Assembly: GCF_020037475.1 (NCBI RefSeq)
Contig: NZ_JAIQDB010000015.1
Span: 1 to 36,156, forward strand
Direction: 5' to 3'
From: Sutcliffiella deserti
GTDB lineage: Bacteria > Bacillota > Bacilli > Bacillales > Bacillaceae_I
Length of the DNA stretch: 36,156 nt
Shown: positions 24,567-33,739 of the stretch, in pieces
Layout of the letters: every line of letters starts with the position of its first letter
Position numbering within the stretch: position 1 is the first letter of the stretch
Notes under the pieces: generated by a model
Database searches by the model: none
The model's input: the letters and a program-made list of their open reading frames with translations, nothing else
What the model was told of the DNA's origin: nothing
Program-made: the position numbers and the translations under genes

Positions 24567-24818
24567 ATGGATAAGTTTGATTTTGCGGTGGCGGAGCAGC
24601 TTAAGACGATGGATAAGCTTTTATTTTTGCAGTCTGAGATAGAACGGTGTCAACAGGTAGAGCAACAGCTATTTCAGTTACAAATTGAGGCAGATAAAAT
24701 TCATAAGCTTAAGCGGGATATTGTGCAAATGAAAAAAGATCTAAAAGAGGTTCAAAGGATATTTGAAACTCAAACAGAGGAAGCCATAAGGTCTTATCAT
24801 CTCGAAGAATCTTTATAA
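24567..24818 (+). CDS. ygaB: YgaB-family coiled-coil protein
   Basis: An 83-aa protein that is almost entirely helical and heptad-rich (LKTMDKLLFLQSEIERCQQV, IHKLKRDIVQMKKDLKEVQR), predicted to form a coiled coil. Its position between sspE and ntdP matches B. subtilis YgaB. Function is unknown. GGGAGG lies 7 nt upstream of the ATG. Confidence 0.85.
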   Translation: MDKFDFAVAEQLKTMDKLLFLQSEIERCQQVEQQLFQLQIEADKIHKLKRDIVQMKKDLKEVQRIFETQTEEAIRSYHLEESL

Positions 24819-24913
24819 TTCAGGCCTTCATTAAAGGCGTTATTGGAATTCTCAACCGACCTTTAAATAATTGCTAAATGAGGAAAAAAGGACTAAAACT
24901 ACCTATACGATTC

Positions 24914-24957
24914 AAAAAGAGCCTATTTCTTAAAAGGAATGATGGCTCTTTTGTTTT
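24914..24957 (+). terminator. Terminator of ygaB
   Basis: AAAAAGAGCC/GGCTCTTTT stem followed by GTTTT. Confidence 0.75.
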
Positions 24958-25041
24958 AAAATCCATCAGTTACCGTTATAATAATAGAAAAGGTTGCTTT
25001 AAAAGAAGAGAAGGCGGCAAAAATGAAAGAAGGGGAGAAGG

Positions 25042-25572
25042 ATGGGTTGTCCCAGAGAAGGAGAATCAATACAAATACATAGTTATAAGCACAATGGTCT
25101 AATCCATAGAGTTTGGGATGAAACTACTGTGTTAAAAGGGACGCAAAACCTTGTGATCGGTGGAAACGATAAAACAATTGTAACCGAATCGGACGGTAGA
25201 ACTTGGGTTACAAGGGAGCCTGCAATTTGTTATTTCCATTCCAGACATTGGTTTAACATCATTGGCATGATCAGGGAAGATGGAGTTTATTATTATTGCA
25301 ATATTAGCTCCCCGTTTATTGCGGATGATGAGGCGGTTAAATATATTGACTATGATTTAGACATAAAAGTGTTTCCGGACATGACTTTTATTTTATTAGA
25401 TGAAGATGAATACGAGAAGCACCGAAATGAAATGAATTACCCTGATGTAATTGATAAAATACTTCACAGCAATGTGGACACATTAATTTCGTGGATACGA
25501 CAAAGAAAAGGTCCTTTTGCACCAGACTTTATCGATTTATGGTACGAGCGTTATTTAACGTACCGTGGATAA
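25042..25572 (+). CDS. ntdP: Nucleoside tri-/diphosphate phosphatase (DUF402, YgaC)
   Basis: A 176-aa DUF402 protein, the length of B. subtilis YgaC. Conserved blocks are [20 protein letters not shown] at the N-terminus, [30 protein letters not shown], the metal-site acidic run [23 protein letters not shown] and the C-terminal [18 protein letters not shown]. Family members hydrolyse NTPs and NDPs with Mn2+/Co2+. The ATG at 25042 lies 4 nt after GGGGAG, rather close. It has its own terminator. Confidence 0.93.
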   Translation: MGCPREGESIQIHSYKHNGLIHRVWDETTVLKGTQNLVIGGNDKTIVTESDGRTWVTREPAICYFHSRHWFNIIGMIREDGVYYYCNISSPFIADDEAVKYIDYDLDIKVFPDMTFILLDEDEYEKHRNEMNYPDVIDKILHSNVDTLISWIRQRKGPFAPDFIDLWYERYLTYRG

Positions 25573-25586
25573 TAAACAAGGCGTAT

Positions 25587-25626
25587 AAAAAAGGCGACTG
25601 GTACAAAACATACCAGGCCTTTTTTC
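25587..25626 (+). terminator. Terminator of ntdP
   Basis: AAAAAAGGC-CTGGTA pairs with TACCAG-CCTTTTTT, with A and T runs on both sides. Confidence 0.85.
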
Positions 25627-25700
25627 TGTTTTGAAGGTAATTTACATGTTTCCGTTAAAAAAGAAAAAACTAGAGGTATTATATAAAAGGTTCGACTTTC

Positions 25701-25810
25701 AGCGGCTAGCTCCTCGAGTCATAAGTCATTTCCCTCCAGAGGTCAAAGAGCGAACTCTTATGGGAACTGCCTTATGCTTGTCGGAGCTGAACGAGCCGCT
25801 TGCGCATTTC
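25701..25810 (+). repeat. Interspersed repeat family B, copy 2, upstream of ygaD
   Basis: AGCGGCTAGCTCCTCGAGTC, then CCAGAGGTCAAAGAGCGA, CTTATGCTTGTCGGAGCTGA and GAGCCGCTTGCGC. It matches 20822-20896 over its second half. It ends just before the ygaD ribosome binding site. Confidence 0.8.
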
Positions 25811-25828
25811 TTGAAAGGGGGGATATTT

Positions 25829-27574
25829 TTGAGTAGTGTTAAACGGTATATGAAGTTTGTTAAACCTTATCGGTGGCAGATTGTAGGTACCATATTAATT
25901 GGGATGTTAAAGTTCGGATTGCCATTATTGATACCTTTATTGTTGAAGTATATTGTGGATGATATTTTATTAGTGGACGGCAGGTCAACAGAAGATAAGA
26001 CTAATGAGTTGCTGATGATTATGGGAGCAATTTTTGCTGTGTTTTTGGTGTTTCGACCGCCTATTGAGTATTATCGGCAATATTTTGCGCAGTGGACAGG
26101 GAGTAAGATTTTGTATGATCTACGTGACAATCTTTTTGATCATATTCAGCGATTAAGCTTGCGCTATTATTCCAATAATCGTGCTGGTGAAATAATATCA
26201 AGAGTGATTCACGATGTGGAGCAGACAAAAAACTTTGTAATTACTGGACTGATGAACTTTTGGTTAGACTTAGCCACTATCTTGGTTGTTATCATCATTA
26301 TGTTCCAGGTGGATTTTACGCTAACGCTGGTTTCAATTATGCTTTTCCCGCTATATGGGTTTTCTATTAAATATTTTTATAGTCGTCTGCGCCATTTAAC
26401 ACGCGTTCGATCCCAAGCTTTAGCTGAGGTTCAAGGACATTTGCATGAACGGGTGCAGGGTATGCCTGTTATTCAAAGTATGGCGATAGAGGATTATGAG
26501 CAAGAGCAGTTTCAGAAGCAAAATAAGAACTTCTTAACAAAAGCTTTGGTACATACAAGCTGGAATGCAAAGACCTTTGCAGTAGTAAATACCATAACAG
26601 ATATCGCACCGCTTCTTGTTATCGGTTATGCGGGCTATCAAGTAATTAATCAGGATCTAACAGTTGGGGAAATGGTAATGTTTATCGCCTACATTGACAG
26701 ACTGTATAATCCATTACGACGTTTGATTAATTCCTCCACAACCTTGACGCAGTCGCTCGCATCCATGGACCGTGTTTTTGAATTTGCAGATGAAAAATAC
26801 GATATCATGGATAAGCCTGATGCGAAAGAAAGCAAGACGGCAAAAGGAGATGTTCATTTTGAGAATGTCTCATTTAAATATGAAGAAAAAGAACCATATG
26901 TGTTGAAAAATATATCGCTTCAGGTAGAACAAGGAGAAACCATAGCCCTCGTAGGAATGAGTGGGGGAGGAAAATCTACCTTAGTCAGCTTGCTTCCAAG
27001 GTTCTTTGATGTGACAAGTGGGAGCATTAAGCTAGATGGAATTGACATACGTGATGTCACGGTCCAGTCTCTTCGTAAACAAATAGGAATTGTCCTTCAG
27101 GATAATATACTATTTAGTGACTCTGTACGCGAAAACATTGCACTTGGTAAGCCTGATGCCACTTTGGAAGAGGTTATGGAAGCGGCAAAAGCAGCCAATG
27201 CACATGAATTTATTTCTAATCTTCCAGAAGGCTATGATACGAAGGTAGGCGAGCGTGGAGTGAAGCTTTCAGGAGGTCAAAAGCAACGTGTCGCCATCGC
27301 GCGGGTATTCCTGAAAAACCCACCGATTTTAGTGATGGATGAAGCCACCTCAGCATTGGATTTAGAAAGTGAGCATCTAATCCAAGAATCTCTAGAACGC
27401 CTAGCAGCCAATCGAACTACGTTTGTTGTGGCACACCGTTTATCAACGATTACCCATGCCAGCAGAATTGTCCTAATTGAGCATGGAGAAATTGTCGAAT
27501 TGGGAAGCCACGAAGAGCTGATGAAAAAGAAAGGCAACTATTATAATTTGTTTACAATACAAGAGATTGTATAA
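25829..27574 (+). CDS. ygaD: ABC exporter YgaD (fused membrane and ATPase domains)
   Basis: A 581-aa half-transporter that should dimerise into a multidrug/lipid-type exporter. Residues 1-310 hold six transmembrane helices of the exporter type, starting SSVKRYMKFVKPYRWQIVGT. The ATPase domain has Walker A GMSGGGKST, Q-loop VLQDNILFSD, signature LSGGQKQR, Walker B ILVMDEATSALD and H-loop VAHRLST. TTG at 25829 is chosen because GAAAGGGGGG lies just upstream and the product then matches B. subtilis YgaD in length and N-terminus. The open frame upstream to 25631 is repeat B translated by chance. Substrate is unknown. Confidence 0.92.
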   Translation: MSSVKRYMKFVKPYRWQIVGTILIGMLKFGLPLLIPLLLKYIVDDILLVDGRSTEDKTNELLMIMGAIFAVFLVFRPPIEYYRQYFAQWTGSKILYDLRDNLFDHIQRLSLRYYSNNRAGEIISRVIHDVEQTKNFVITGLMNFWLDLATILVVIIIMFQVDFTLTLVSIMLFPLYGFSIKYFYSRLRHLTRVRSQALAEVQGHLHERVQGMPVIQSMAIEDYEQEQFQKQNKNFLTKALVHTSWNAKTFAVVNTITDIAPLLVIGYAGYQVINQDLTVGEMVMFIAYIDRLYNPLRRLINSSTTLTQSLASMDRVFEFADEKYDIMDKPDAKESKTAKGDVHFENVSFKYEEKEPYVLKNISLQVEQGETIALVGMSGGGKSTLVSLLPRFFDVTSGSIKLDGIDIRDVTVQSLRKQIGIVLQDNILFSDSVRENIALGKPDATLEEVMEAAKAANAHEFISNLPEGYDTKVGERGVKLSGGQKQRVAIARVFLKNPPILVMDEATSALDLESEHLIQESLERLAANRTTFVVAHRLSTITHASRIVLIEHGEIVELGSHEELMKKKGNYYNLFTIQEIV

Positions 27575-27580
27575 GTTTTC

Positions 27581-27612
27581 GGTCTATAGCTTTGATGCTA
27601 TAGACCATTTTT
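27581..27612 (+). terminator. Terminator of ygaD
   Basis: GGTCTATAGC/GCTATAGACC, a perfect 10-bp stem, followed by ATTTTT. Confidence 0.88.
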
Positions 27613-27623
27613 AATTATAGGGA

Positions 27624-27656
27624 GAAAAAAACACTCCCCAATCTTCCTAGGGAGTG
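27624..27656 (-). terminator. Terminator of ygaE
   Basis: CACTCCC/GGGAGTG stem with TTTTTTT following on the minus strand. Confidence 0.8.
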
Positions 27657-27666
27657 CAATCAATAA

Positions 27667-28764
27667 TTATTCTTCTTCACGCTGATTTATTTCAAATTCA
27701 TTGTCAACCTTATGGTAATTTTGAAAGCTATCAATCAGTTTATTTAAGTGAAGAAGATGGTCATTATAATCAATTATCCGGGATACGAGTGGGAAGAGGT
27801 GATACCAGAAGTCGGCAGTGGCCTCTGTTTCCTGCATACCGTCTTTTTGGATCATAAATTCATCGATAAAATGCTGCTTGTTAAACTGGTCTTCACTATA
27901 CAGTTCGGAATGGTTGTTCTGCTTTATTTTACCAACGAACTTTAGTAGAATCTCTTCATGTAAGTTAACTAAATGGTCCAGCTCTGCTTTTACATAGTGT
28001 TGATATTCGCTTGGCATATGATGAAGTTCATTTTCCAATCGGTGTAGCGCCTTCAGGGTTTGAAAGGCACGGTTGCTCGTTAAGATTAACTGACGGAATA
28101 TAACAAGCTTCCGAGCCTTGGAGCTTGCACTTTTCCTTGTAGGAAAATAGGTTCTTTCTTCCTTATAGAAACCAAATAACTGTTCTTGTTTTTGTAGTCG
28201 TTGCTGCAAGGTTTCAATGTCTGTTTTCAGCAAATGATGTTCAGAGGCATGCCGCATATTTATGCGTATCCACTTAAGGATGTCTTCTGTCGTCACCTTC
28301 ACCTTATAGTAAAGTCTTGTTTCATATTTCGGCGGTAAAAAGACAAGATTCACGAGAAAGGAACAAAGAATTCCAAGCATTACGGTGGAGAAACGGATTA
28401 AAGAAAATTCGAGAAAGTTTTCTCCTGGACTCTCCATAATGGCGATAACCGTTACGAGTGCTAAAGGAATCGTATTTTCAATTTTCAACTTTAAATTAAT
28501 CATAATAACAACGATAGCAGTAAGCCCGATTATAAATGGATCATTTCCGAAAATTAATGAAAATAAGATGGCTAGAAAGGCACCTATTAAGTTTGCTTGA
28601 ACATGTTCAATAATGGATTGATATGATTTATAGATAGATGGCTGGATAGCAAAGATTGCTGCAATCGCTGCAAAAATAGGGCTGGGTAGATCGAGCCATT
28701 GTGCTACAAATAATGCTAGCGTAATAGCTATTCCAGTCTTGACTATTCTGGCACCAAGTTTCAT
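27667..28764 (-). CDS. ygaE: YgaE, aromatic acid exporter-family membrane protein
   Basis: A 365-aa protein of the ArAE_1/DUF939 (FUSC-like) family. The N-terminal 140 residues hold about six short hydrophobic helices (KTGIAITLALFVAQWLDLPS, PIFAAIAAIFAIQPSIYKS, and others). The C-terminal 200 residues are a cytoplasmic, heavily helical and charged domain (IETLQQRLQKQEQLFGFYKE), the DUF939_C part. It is thought to export aromatic carboxylates, by analogy. Its order ygaD-ygaE-gsaB is as in B. subtilis, but here gltB has been inserted before gsaB. It is monocistronic, with its own terminator. Confidence 0.88.
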   Translation of the reverse strand: MKLGARIVKTGIAITLALFVAQWLDLPSPIFAAIAAIFAIQPSIYKSYQSIIEHVQANLIGAFLAILFSLIFGNDPFIIGLTAIVVIMINLKLKIENTIPLALVTVIAIMESPGENFLEFSLIRFSTVMLGILCSFLVNLVFLPPKYETRLYYKVKVTTEDILKWIRINMRHASEHHLLKTDIETLQQRLQKQEQLFGFYKEERTYFPTRKSASSKARKLVIFRQLILTSNRAFQTLKALHRLENELHHMPSEYQHYVKAELDHLVNLHEEILLKFVGKIKQNNHSELYSEDQFNKQHFIDEFMIQKDGMQETEATADFWYHLFPLVSRIIDYNDHLLHLNKLIDSFQNYHKVDNEFEINQREEE

Positions 28765-28901
28765 GTGGTAGTAATTCCTTTCTTTTTCTTCTGAATAATA
28801 TATCCTGTTGATGGTATTTTCAAACTTTACCTACTCAGAAGTTTATTGCGATTTTTAACACCCATGTACTATACACCCTTTAAAATCTTCCTGCAATATG
28901 T

Positions 28902-28933
28902 AAAAAGCCCGCATCCTATATAATGCGGGCTTT
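28902..28933 (-). terminator. Terminator of gltB
   Basis: AAGCCCGCAT/ATGCGGGCTT stem followed by TTT on the minus strand, 14 bp from the gltB stop. Confidence 0.85.
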
Positions 28934-28946
28934 GTTATCCAAAAAA

Positions 28947-31900
28947 TTATTCGGTCGAAACAGCTGGATCTGCCTGTTCTTTAACAGGATTAACTTGTAA
29001 AAAGTAGTTGCTAGGGTTTTCTAGCATTTTCTTGATTTCTTTTGCTTCTTCAAACTGTTTTTGTTTGATTAGTGATTCGTGATAAATTGAAAGTAGTTCG
29101 ACCACATCTTTGTGGCCTACTTTATTCAATGTTTCGATCGTCACTTTTGCACCCTTTGCAATTCTACGTTGAATTGCATCTTTTGTTAACCCCATTTCAG
29201 GTTGATGGCGTAGGTAAACTGCACCACCCGTCATTCCTGCACAAATCCATGGCCCAGGATCACCTAAAACGAGTCCGCGTCCATTTGTCATATATTCAAA
29301 AGCAAAGCCTTTAATATTGGCATTCACCCCAAGGTTCCCGTGTTCCTTTTCGGGAATAGGAGAGGTAACTTTCCCACCGATAATCATATCAGCACCGGAA
29401 AGACGTATTCCGGCACGGGCATCGGCATTTCCTTGAACTACGAGTGCACCTTTTTGAGCACCATAGCCGAATCCTTTTCCAACTGAACCGTTGTACAGTG
29501 TGCCGTTCTTGCCTTTATATTTAAAAACAAAAATATTACCGCCAAACGCTGTTTTCCCAATTCCGTCCTGTACTCCACCCTCAACTGTGATATTTATACC
29601 GCTTGTATTATAAGCCCCAAGTCCGTTACCTGGGATTGAGCCTTTGCCATAGCTAAGATTAATATCTGGTAGTTGTAGATAGGAGCCATCTAATCTTCCT
29701 CGAACACGATGTCCGGAGACACGGCTTCCTAAAACTCGTTGTTCAGCAGTGACGGCATCGAAGCTTCGAGACTGATGTAGCTGATCATCTTGGTAGTCAA
29801 GGTATTCTGCTCCTGCTGCCACTAAAAGCTTTTCTTTTTCCATGCTTGCTGCAACTTCTTTTTGCGCCATTTGCGGCACATCAAGGGTATGCAGAAGGTT
29901 GGATAAATCTAGGGACTCTTTCCCGCGAACTTGTTCTAATAAATCAGAACGTCCGATGATATCCTGCAAATTATCAAATCCAAGTGAAGCTGTTAGTTCC
30001 TTCAACTCTTCCCCAAAGGCAGAAAAAAGATTAACCAGTCCTTGAACAGCAAGGTCTGATTGACGAGGAACAAAGCGACGTAAGCCATGATCCTTTGCTT
30101 GTGCTTCTGATTCGATTTGCGTGGCAATTCCAACATGACATGTATCTAAATGACAGCCGCGACATGTGGTACAGCCGATTGCAATCATGGATAGTGTACC
30201 AAAGCCGATCCGGTTTGCACCAAGCAGCATCACTTTCATTACATCAAGAGCGCTCTTAATTCCTCCGTCTGCCCAGATCTCCACTTTGTTTCTAAGGCCT
30301 GACTCAATTAATGCATTATGTGCAGCTTTTACTCCTATTTCAACAGGAAGTCCTACGTATTGAAGGGCATGAATTCGTGCTGCCCCAGTGCCACCGTCAA
30401 ATCCACTAATGGTAATGATGTCAGCACCTGCTTTGGCTATCCCAACAGCAATGGTTCCGATGTTTGGTACAACTGGGACCTTGACCGCTACTTTTGCTTG
30501 GTCATTTGCTGTTTTCAATTCCGCAATCATTTGTGCCAAATCTTCAATAGAGTAGATATCATGATTGTTAGAAGGAGAGATCAGGTCAGAACCAATTGTT
30601 GCATTTCTTGCTTCGGCAATTTTTGCTGTAACCTTGGAACCAGGTAAGTGCCCACCTTCCCCAGGCTTAGCTCCTTGCCCAATTTTAATTTCCAATAGAT
30701 TAGAAGAGTTCAACAACTCCGCATTGACACCAAAGCGACCTGAAGCCACTTGCTGACCACGTGTTTTCGGATACTTTCCTAGCATATCCTTAATTTCGCC
30801 GCCCTCACCATTTAAACTGATCATGTTTAATTTATCTGCTGCCTCGGCGTACGCTCTAAATGCAGTCTCATTTTGCGAACCGAAGGACATGGAAGCAATA
30901 ACAAATGGAAGGCTATGTGCACCTACACCAATATTGACCTTTTCTTTCGGCACTTTTTTATCGGAAGTTTTTAAATCTGTTAAGTGCCTGATTGTAATAG
31001 GGTTCGTTGTTTCTTGTTCATTCAGTTTGGCGCGATAATCATCATACGTTCCGTTCTTCGCCACGTCCCCGATCGCTTTCCAGATACGAGGGAAGAGGTG
31101 GAACGACTTTCCAGGTCGAGCCTTTTCGTCTTCGTAATCTTTGGAGCGTTCTAAGGCGTCTGTTTTTAGGGTAGAAAAATTATAACCTAATTGATCAGAT
31201 CCTAAGAAGTTGACGATTCCCAATGATTTTTCGATTTCTACATGCAACCCGATTGCGGAAAATAACCGTCCATAACCACGAAGTTCGTGTATTCCAATTG
31301 TAGAAATGACCTTTTCCATTCCTTTAGTTAATGCTTGGAACAGATTCTCGACAGGCTTTGTGGTCTCGTCACTTACCGTACCGAACAACAGATAAGGACT
31401 GATCGCATTTGCTCCAAACCCAAGTGCTAACATTACGTCATGCAAAGAACGAATTGCTCCGGAGCGAAGCAACAGGGCGCATTGACGGCGATATTGTTGT
31501 GAGACTAGGGCATCGTTGATCACTGCTGTAACAAGGTGTGGATCTAACCAAAGCCTACCATTTTTATGTGCTTGTGCATCATCAATGATTAGAAGAGATT
31601 TTCCATCCCTAACCGCATCCACTGCCTCATTCTTTAGTCTTACTAATGCTGCTGCAATATCTTCGTCTTCTAAACACGTGGCATTAATATAGTACGTTAA
31701 ATTTCTCTCTTGGAATTGATTTACCACTTGATCATAGGAAGGCTGTACTAATGCTTCTGCACTGTCTGCCCCAATCTGACCTTCAATTAATAGTGGAGAA
31801 AGTAATTCTAATGTGTAATTATTTAATTCTTTTTCCACACTGCGTAAAGCTGGCCTTGATCCTAATACCGTTCTAGTAGAAAAATGCTCTGTTTCACGAT

Positions 31901-33416
31901 CACGATCGATGGCAGGATTCGTGACAACAGCGACACTTTCTTTAATAAAGTCTGCTATATTATTTCTACCAGGCTTCATTGCAGCAAGTGGTACGTCGTG
32001 ACCAAGAGAACGTATCGGCTCCGCACCTTTTTCAGCCATTTGCTCGACAAGTTGGATATGTTCACGGTCCCAGCCAAATGCAGCATATTGTCCGTTGTGC
32101 ACTCCCGGGAGTGGAGAAACAGATACGCATGATTCAAGCTTAGGGATGTTTAATCTTTCAGCAAAAGAATCTGTAGCAAATTTTTGGCTGAATCGAGTGT
32201 AAACTTCCTCTTGGTATGCATGATAATCAAACACCTGGATGTCTTCTCCGTTCCACTTCATTCCTACTTTTTCTCCAGGCGAAAATGGTTTCGGTTCTGC
32301 AATATACTCACTTGTTGGAATTATTCCAGGTTCAGATGAAAAATAATACGAGGATTCAGTTTCCAACATCCAAAGTGGTCGTAAACCAAGTGCATCTAAG
32401 CTAAATACTGCTTCATCTTTAAAACGAGAGATAATCCCTGCTGGACCTTGGGCAAAATGTCCCCATGTCTCACGGATATACGCATACAAATCTTGCAAAT
32501 GGGATGGGTAGCTTTTAATCTCGTTCACAATTGGAGGGAAAACAATATCTAACGCTTCAAATAGAGAAAACCCTTCACGCGCTATGAGTGTTTCAATTGT
32601 TCTATTTAAATCCTGTGAATCACTTCCGCCCTTTGTGAGCGGGACGTCCAGCATTGCTGCTTCATCACGAAGCTTTGCAATCGTATTAATCTCTCCGTTA
32701 TGACCAAGCACGCTAAATGGCTGCACACGAAAAAAGTTAGACAGTGTATTGGTAGAGTAACGGTTGTGTCCTAAAGTCATTGTGGATGCAACGAGTGGGT
32801 TTGCCAAATCATGAAAGTACTTTGGTAGAATATCCCCGGCACCCATTACTTTATAGACAGCATGATAGTTTGATAGGGAAGCAACATGAACGTCGTCATT
32901 TTTCTCAATCTCAATAGAACAATGAAAAAGCTGTTCTTGTGTGCAAGCCTTTTTTTCTGAAACTGCAGCAATTTGCCAAAAAACCGGATCCTGAATAACA
33001 GCAATCGGGCCTAACGCTTCAGATGAAGTAACTGTGTCGGAAGAAAAGACTAGTTTTAAAGATTCATTTTTCAATAGATCTGTAATCTCTTTTTTTATAG
33101 CTGACACATCTACATTATTATTAATGAAGAAATGACCGACAATGAAGTCATCTCTATCAGCAAGTGCCGGATCCTGGTCTGTTGCTTGTAACTTTTGTTT
33201 CCACAAGTCACGTGGAATATCAATATGAATACCTACACCATCACCTTCACCGTTAATGAAACCTGCACGGTGATTCATTTTAACAAGTGCGTCTATGCAA
33301 TCGTCGATATTTTTTTTCGTAGGGATTTTTTTCTTTTCGATGGCGGATACGATTCCACATGCATCATGCTCGGCATTGTGAAAATCTTTGAATGTACTTG
33401 GACTCCAATTGGTCAT
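28947..33416 (-). CDS. gltB: Glutamate synthase large subunit, lone copy
   Basis: A 1489-aa enzyme making glutamate from glutamine and 2-oxoglutarate. A class II glutamine amidotransferase domain begins at Cys20 (EHDACGIVSAI), exposed after propeptide removal. LGHNRYSTNT and HNGEINTIAKLRDE are its other signatures. The central domain and FMN-binding barrel follow (MSLNGEGGE-like ISLNGEGGE, KIGQGAKPGEGGHLPG, ISGFDGGTGAA). The 3Fe-4S ligands lie in GCTTCRGCHLDTCHVGIATQ (C-x5-C-x4-C), with His in place of the usual Pro after the last Cys. A GXGXG-type beta-helix ends the protein. No gltD is nearby, so the electron donor is unclear. The ATG at 33416 lacks a good ribosome binding site; see findings. 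Confidence 0.9.
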   Translation of the reverse strand: MTNWSPSTFKDFHNAEHDACGIVSAIEKKKIPTKKNIDDCIDALVKMNHRAGFINGEGDGVGIHIDIPRDLWKQKLQATDQDPALADRDDFIVGHFFINNNVDVSAIKKEITDLLKNESLKLVFSSDTVTSSEALGPIAVIQDPVFWQIAAVSEKKACTQEQLFHCSIEIEKNDDVHVASLSNYHAVYKVMGAGDILPKYFHDLANPLVASTMTLGHNRYSTNTLSNFFRVQPFSVLGHNGEINTIAKLRDEAAMLDVPLTKGGSDSQDLNRTIETLIAREGFSLFEALDIVFPPIVNEIKSYPSHLQDLYAYIRETWGHFAQGPAGIISRFKDEAVFSLDALGLRPLWMLETESSYYFSSEPGIIPTSEYIAEPKPFSPGEKVGMKWNGEDIQVFDYHAYQEEVYTRFSQKFATDSFAERLNIPKLESCVSVSPLPGVHNGQYAAFGWDREHIQLVEQMAEKGAEPIRSLGHDVPLAAMKPGRNNIADFIKESVAVVTNPAIDRDRETEHFSTRTVLGSRPALRSVEKELNNYTLELLSPLLIEGQIGADSAEALVQPSYDQVVNQFQERNLTYYINATCLEDEDIAAALVRLKNEAVDAVRDGKSLLIIDDAQAHKNGRLWLDPHLVTAVINDALVSQQYRRQCALLLRSGAIRSLHDVMLALGFGANAISPYLLFGTVSDETTKPVENLFQALTKGMEKVISTIGIHELRGYGRLFSAIGLHVEIEKSLGIVNFLGSDQLGYNFSTLKTDALERSKDYEDEKARPGKSFHLFPRIWKAIGDVAKNGTYDDYRAKLNEQETTNPITIRHLTDLKTSDKKVPKEKVNIGVGAHSLPFVIASMSFGSQNETAFRAYAEAADKLNMISLNGEGGEIKDMLGKYPKTRGQQVASGRFGVNAELLNSSNLLEIKIGQGAKPGEGGHLPGSKVTAKIAEARNATIGSDLISPSNNHDIYSIEDLAQMIAELKTANDQAKVAVKVPVVPNIGTIAVGIAKAGADIITISGFDGGTGAARIHALQYVGLPVEIGVKAAHNALIESGLRNKVEIWADGGIKSALDVMKVMLLGANRIGFGTLSMIAIGCTTCRGCHLDTCHVGIATQIESEAQAKDHGLRRFVPRQSDLAVQGLVNLFSAFGEELKELTASLGFDNLQDIIGRSDLLEQVRGKESLDLSNLLHTLDVPQMAQKEVAASMEKEKLLVAAGAEYLDYQDDQLHQSRSFDAVTAEQRVLGSRVSGHRVRGRLDGSYLQLPDINLSYGKGSIPGNGLGAYNTSGINITVEGGVQDGIGKTAFGGNIFVFKYKGKNGTLYNGSVGKGFGYGAQKGALVVQGNADARAGIRLSGADMIIGGKVTSPIPEKEHGNLGVNANIKGFAFEYMTNGRGLVLGDPGPWICAGMTGGAVYLRHQPEMGLTKDAIQRRIAKGAKVTIETLNKVGHKDVVELLSIYHESLIKQKQFEEAKEIKKMLENPSNYFLQVNPVKEQADPAVSTE

Positions 33417-33588
33417 AAGAATTGGCTTTAAACTAGGGATAAGAGGGGACCCTAACTAGCCATTCACCTCCTATAGTTATAATAAAATGCGGGAGCGCTT
33501 TGGTAGCGCCTTTTTATGTGGTTGTTAAATGTGCTGAAAGGTTTTCTAAAGGAAAAAAATAAAAGAGAATTTTCAGACTTTAATCTAT

Positions 33589-33617
33589 ATACTAACACTT
33601 TAAAAAGATAAAATCAA
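33589..33617 (-). promoter_or_regulatory. Sigma-A promoter of gltB
   Basis: TTGATT (33617-33612) and TAGTAT (33594-33589) are spaced by 17 bp on the minus strand, about 170 bp upstream of the gltB start. Confidence 0.6.
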
Positions 33618-33675
33618 TTTTTTATGCAGAGTAAGGGAGGGTCAGAGGGGATGTCGAAATATAAAAGTGTTGGTT

Positions 33676-33689
33676 TGTAAGCGTTTGCA
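33676..33689. promoter_or_regulatory. cre-like site (CcpA)
   Basis: TGTAAGCGTTTGCA matches the cre consensus TGWAANCGNTNWCA at all but one position. It lies about 60 bp upstream of the gltB -35 box, a position typical of CcpA activation. Confidence 0.55.
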
Positions 33690-33700
33690 ATAAATAAGAT

Positions 33701-33734
33701 AAAAAAACGAAGTGATCAGATACACTTCGTTTTG
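33701..33734 (-). terminator. Terminator of gsaB
   Basis: AAAACGAAGTG/CACTTCGTTTT stem with a T run on the minus strand, 6 bp past the gsaB stop. Confidence 0.88.
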
Positions 33735-33739
33735 TATAT

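Noticed and set aside
25631..25828. 66-codon N-terminal extension of ygaD
   Set aside because: This is repeat B sequence; the YgaD family starts at the TTG at 25829.
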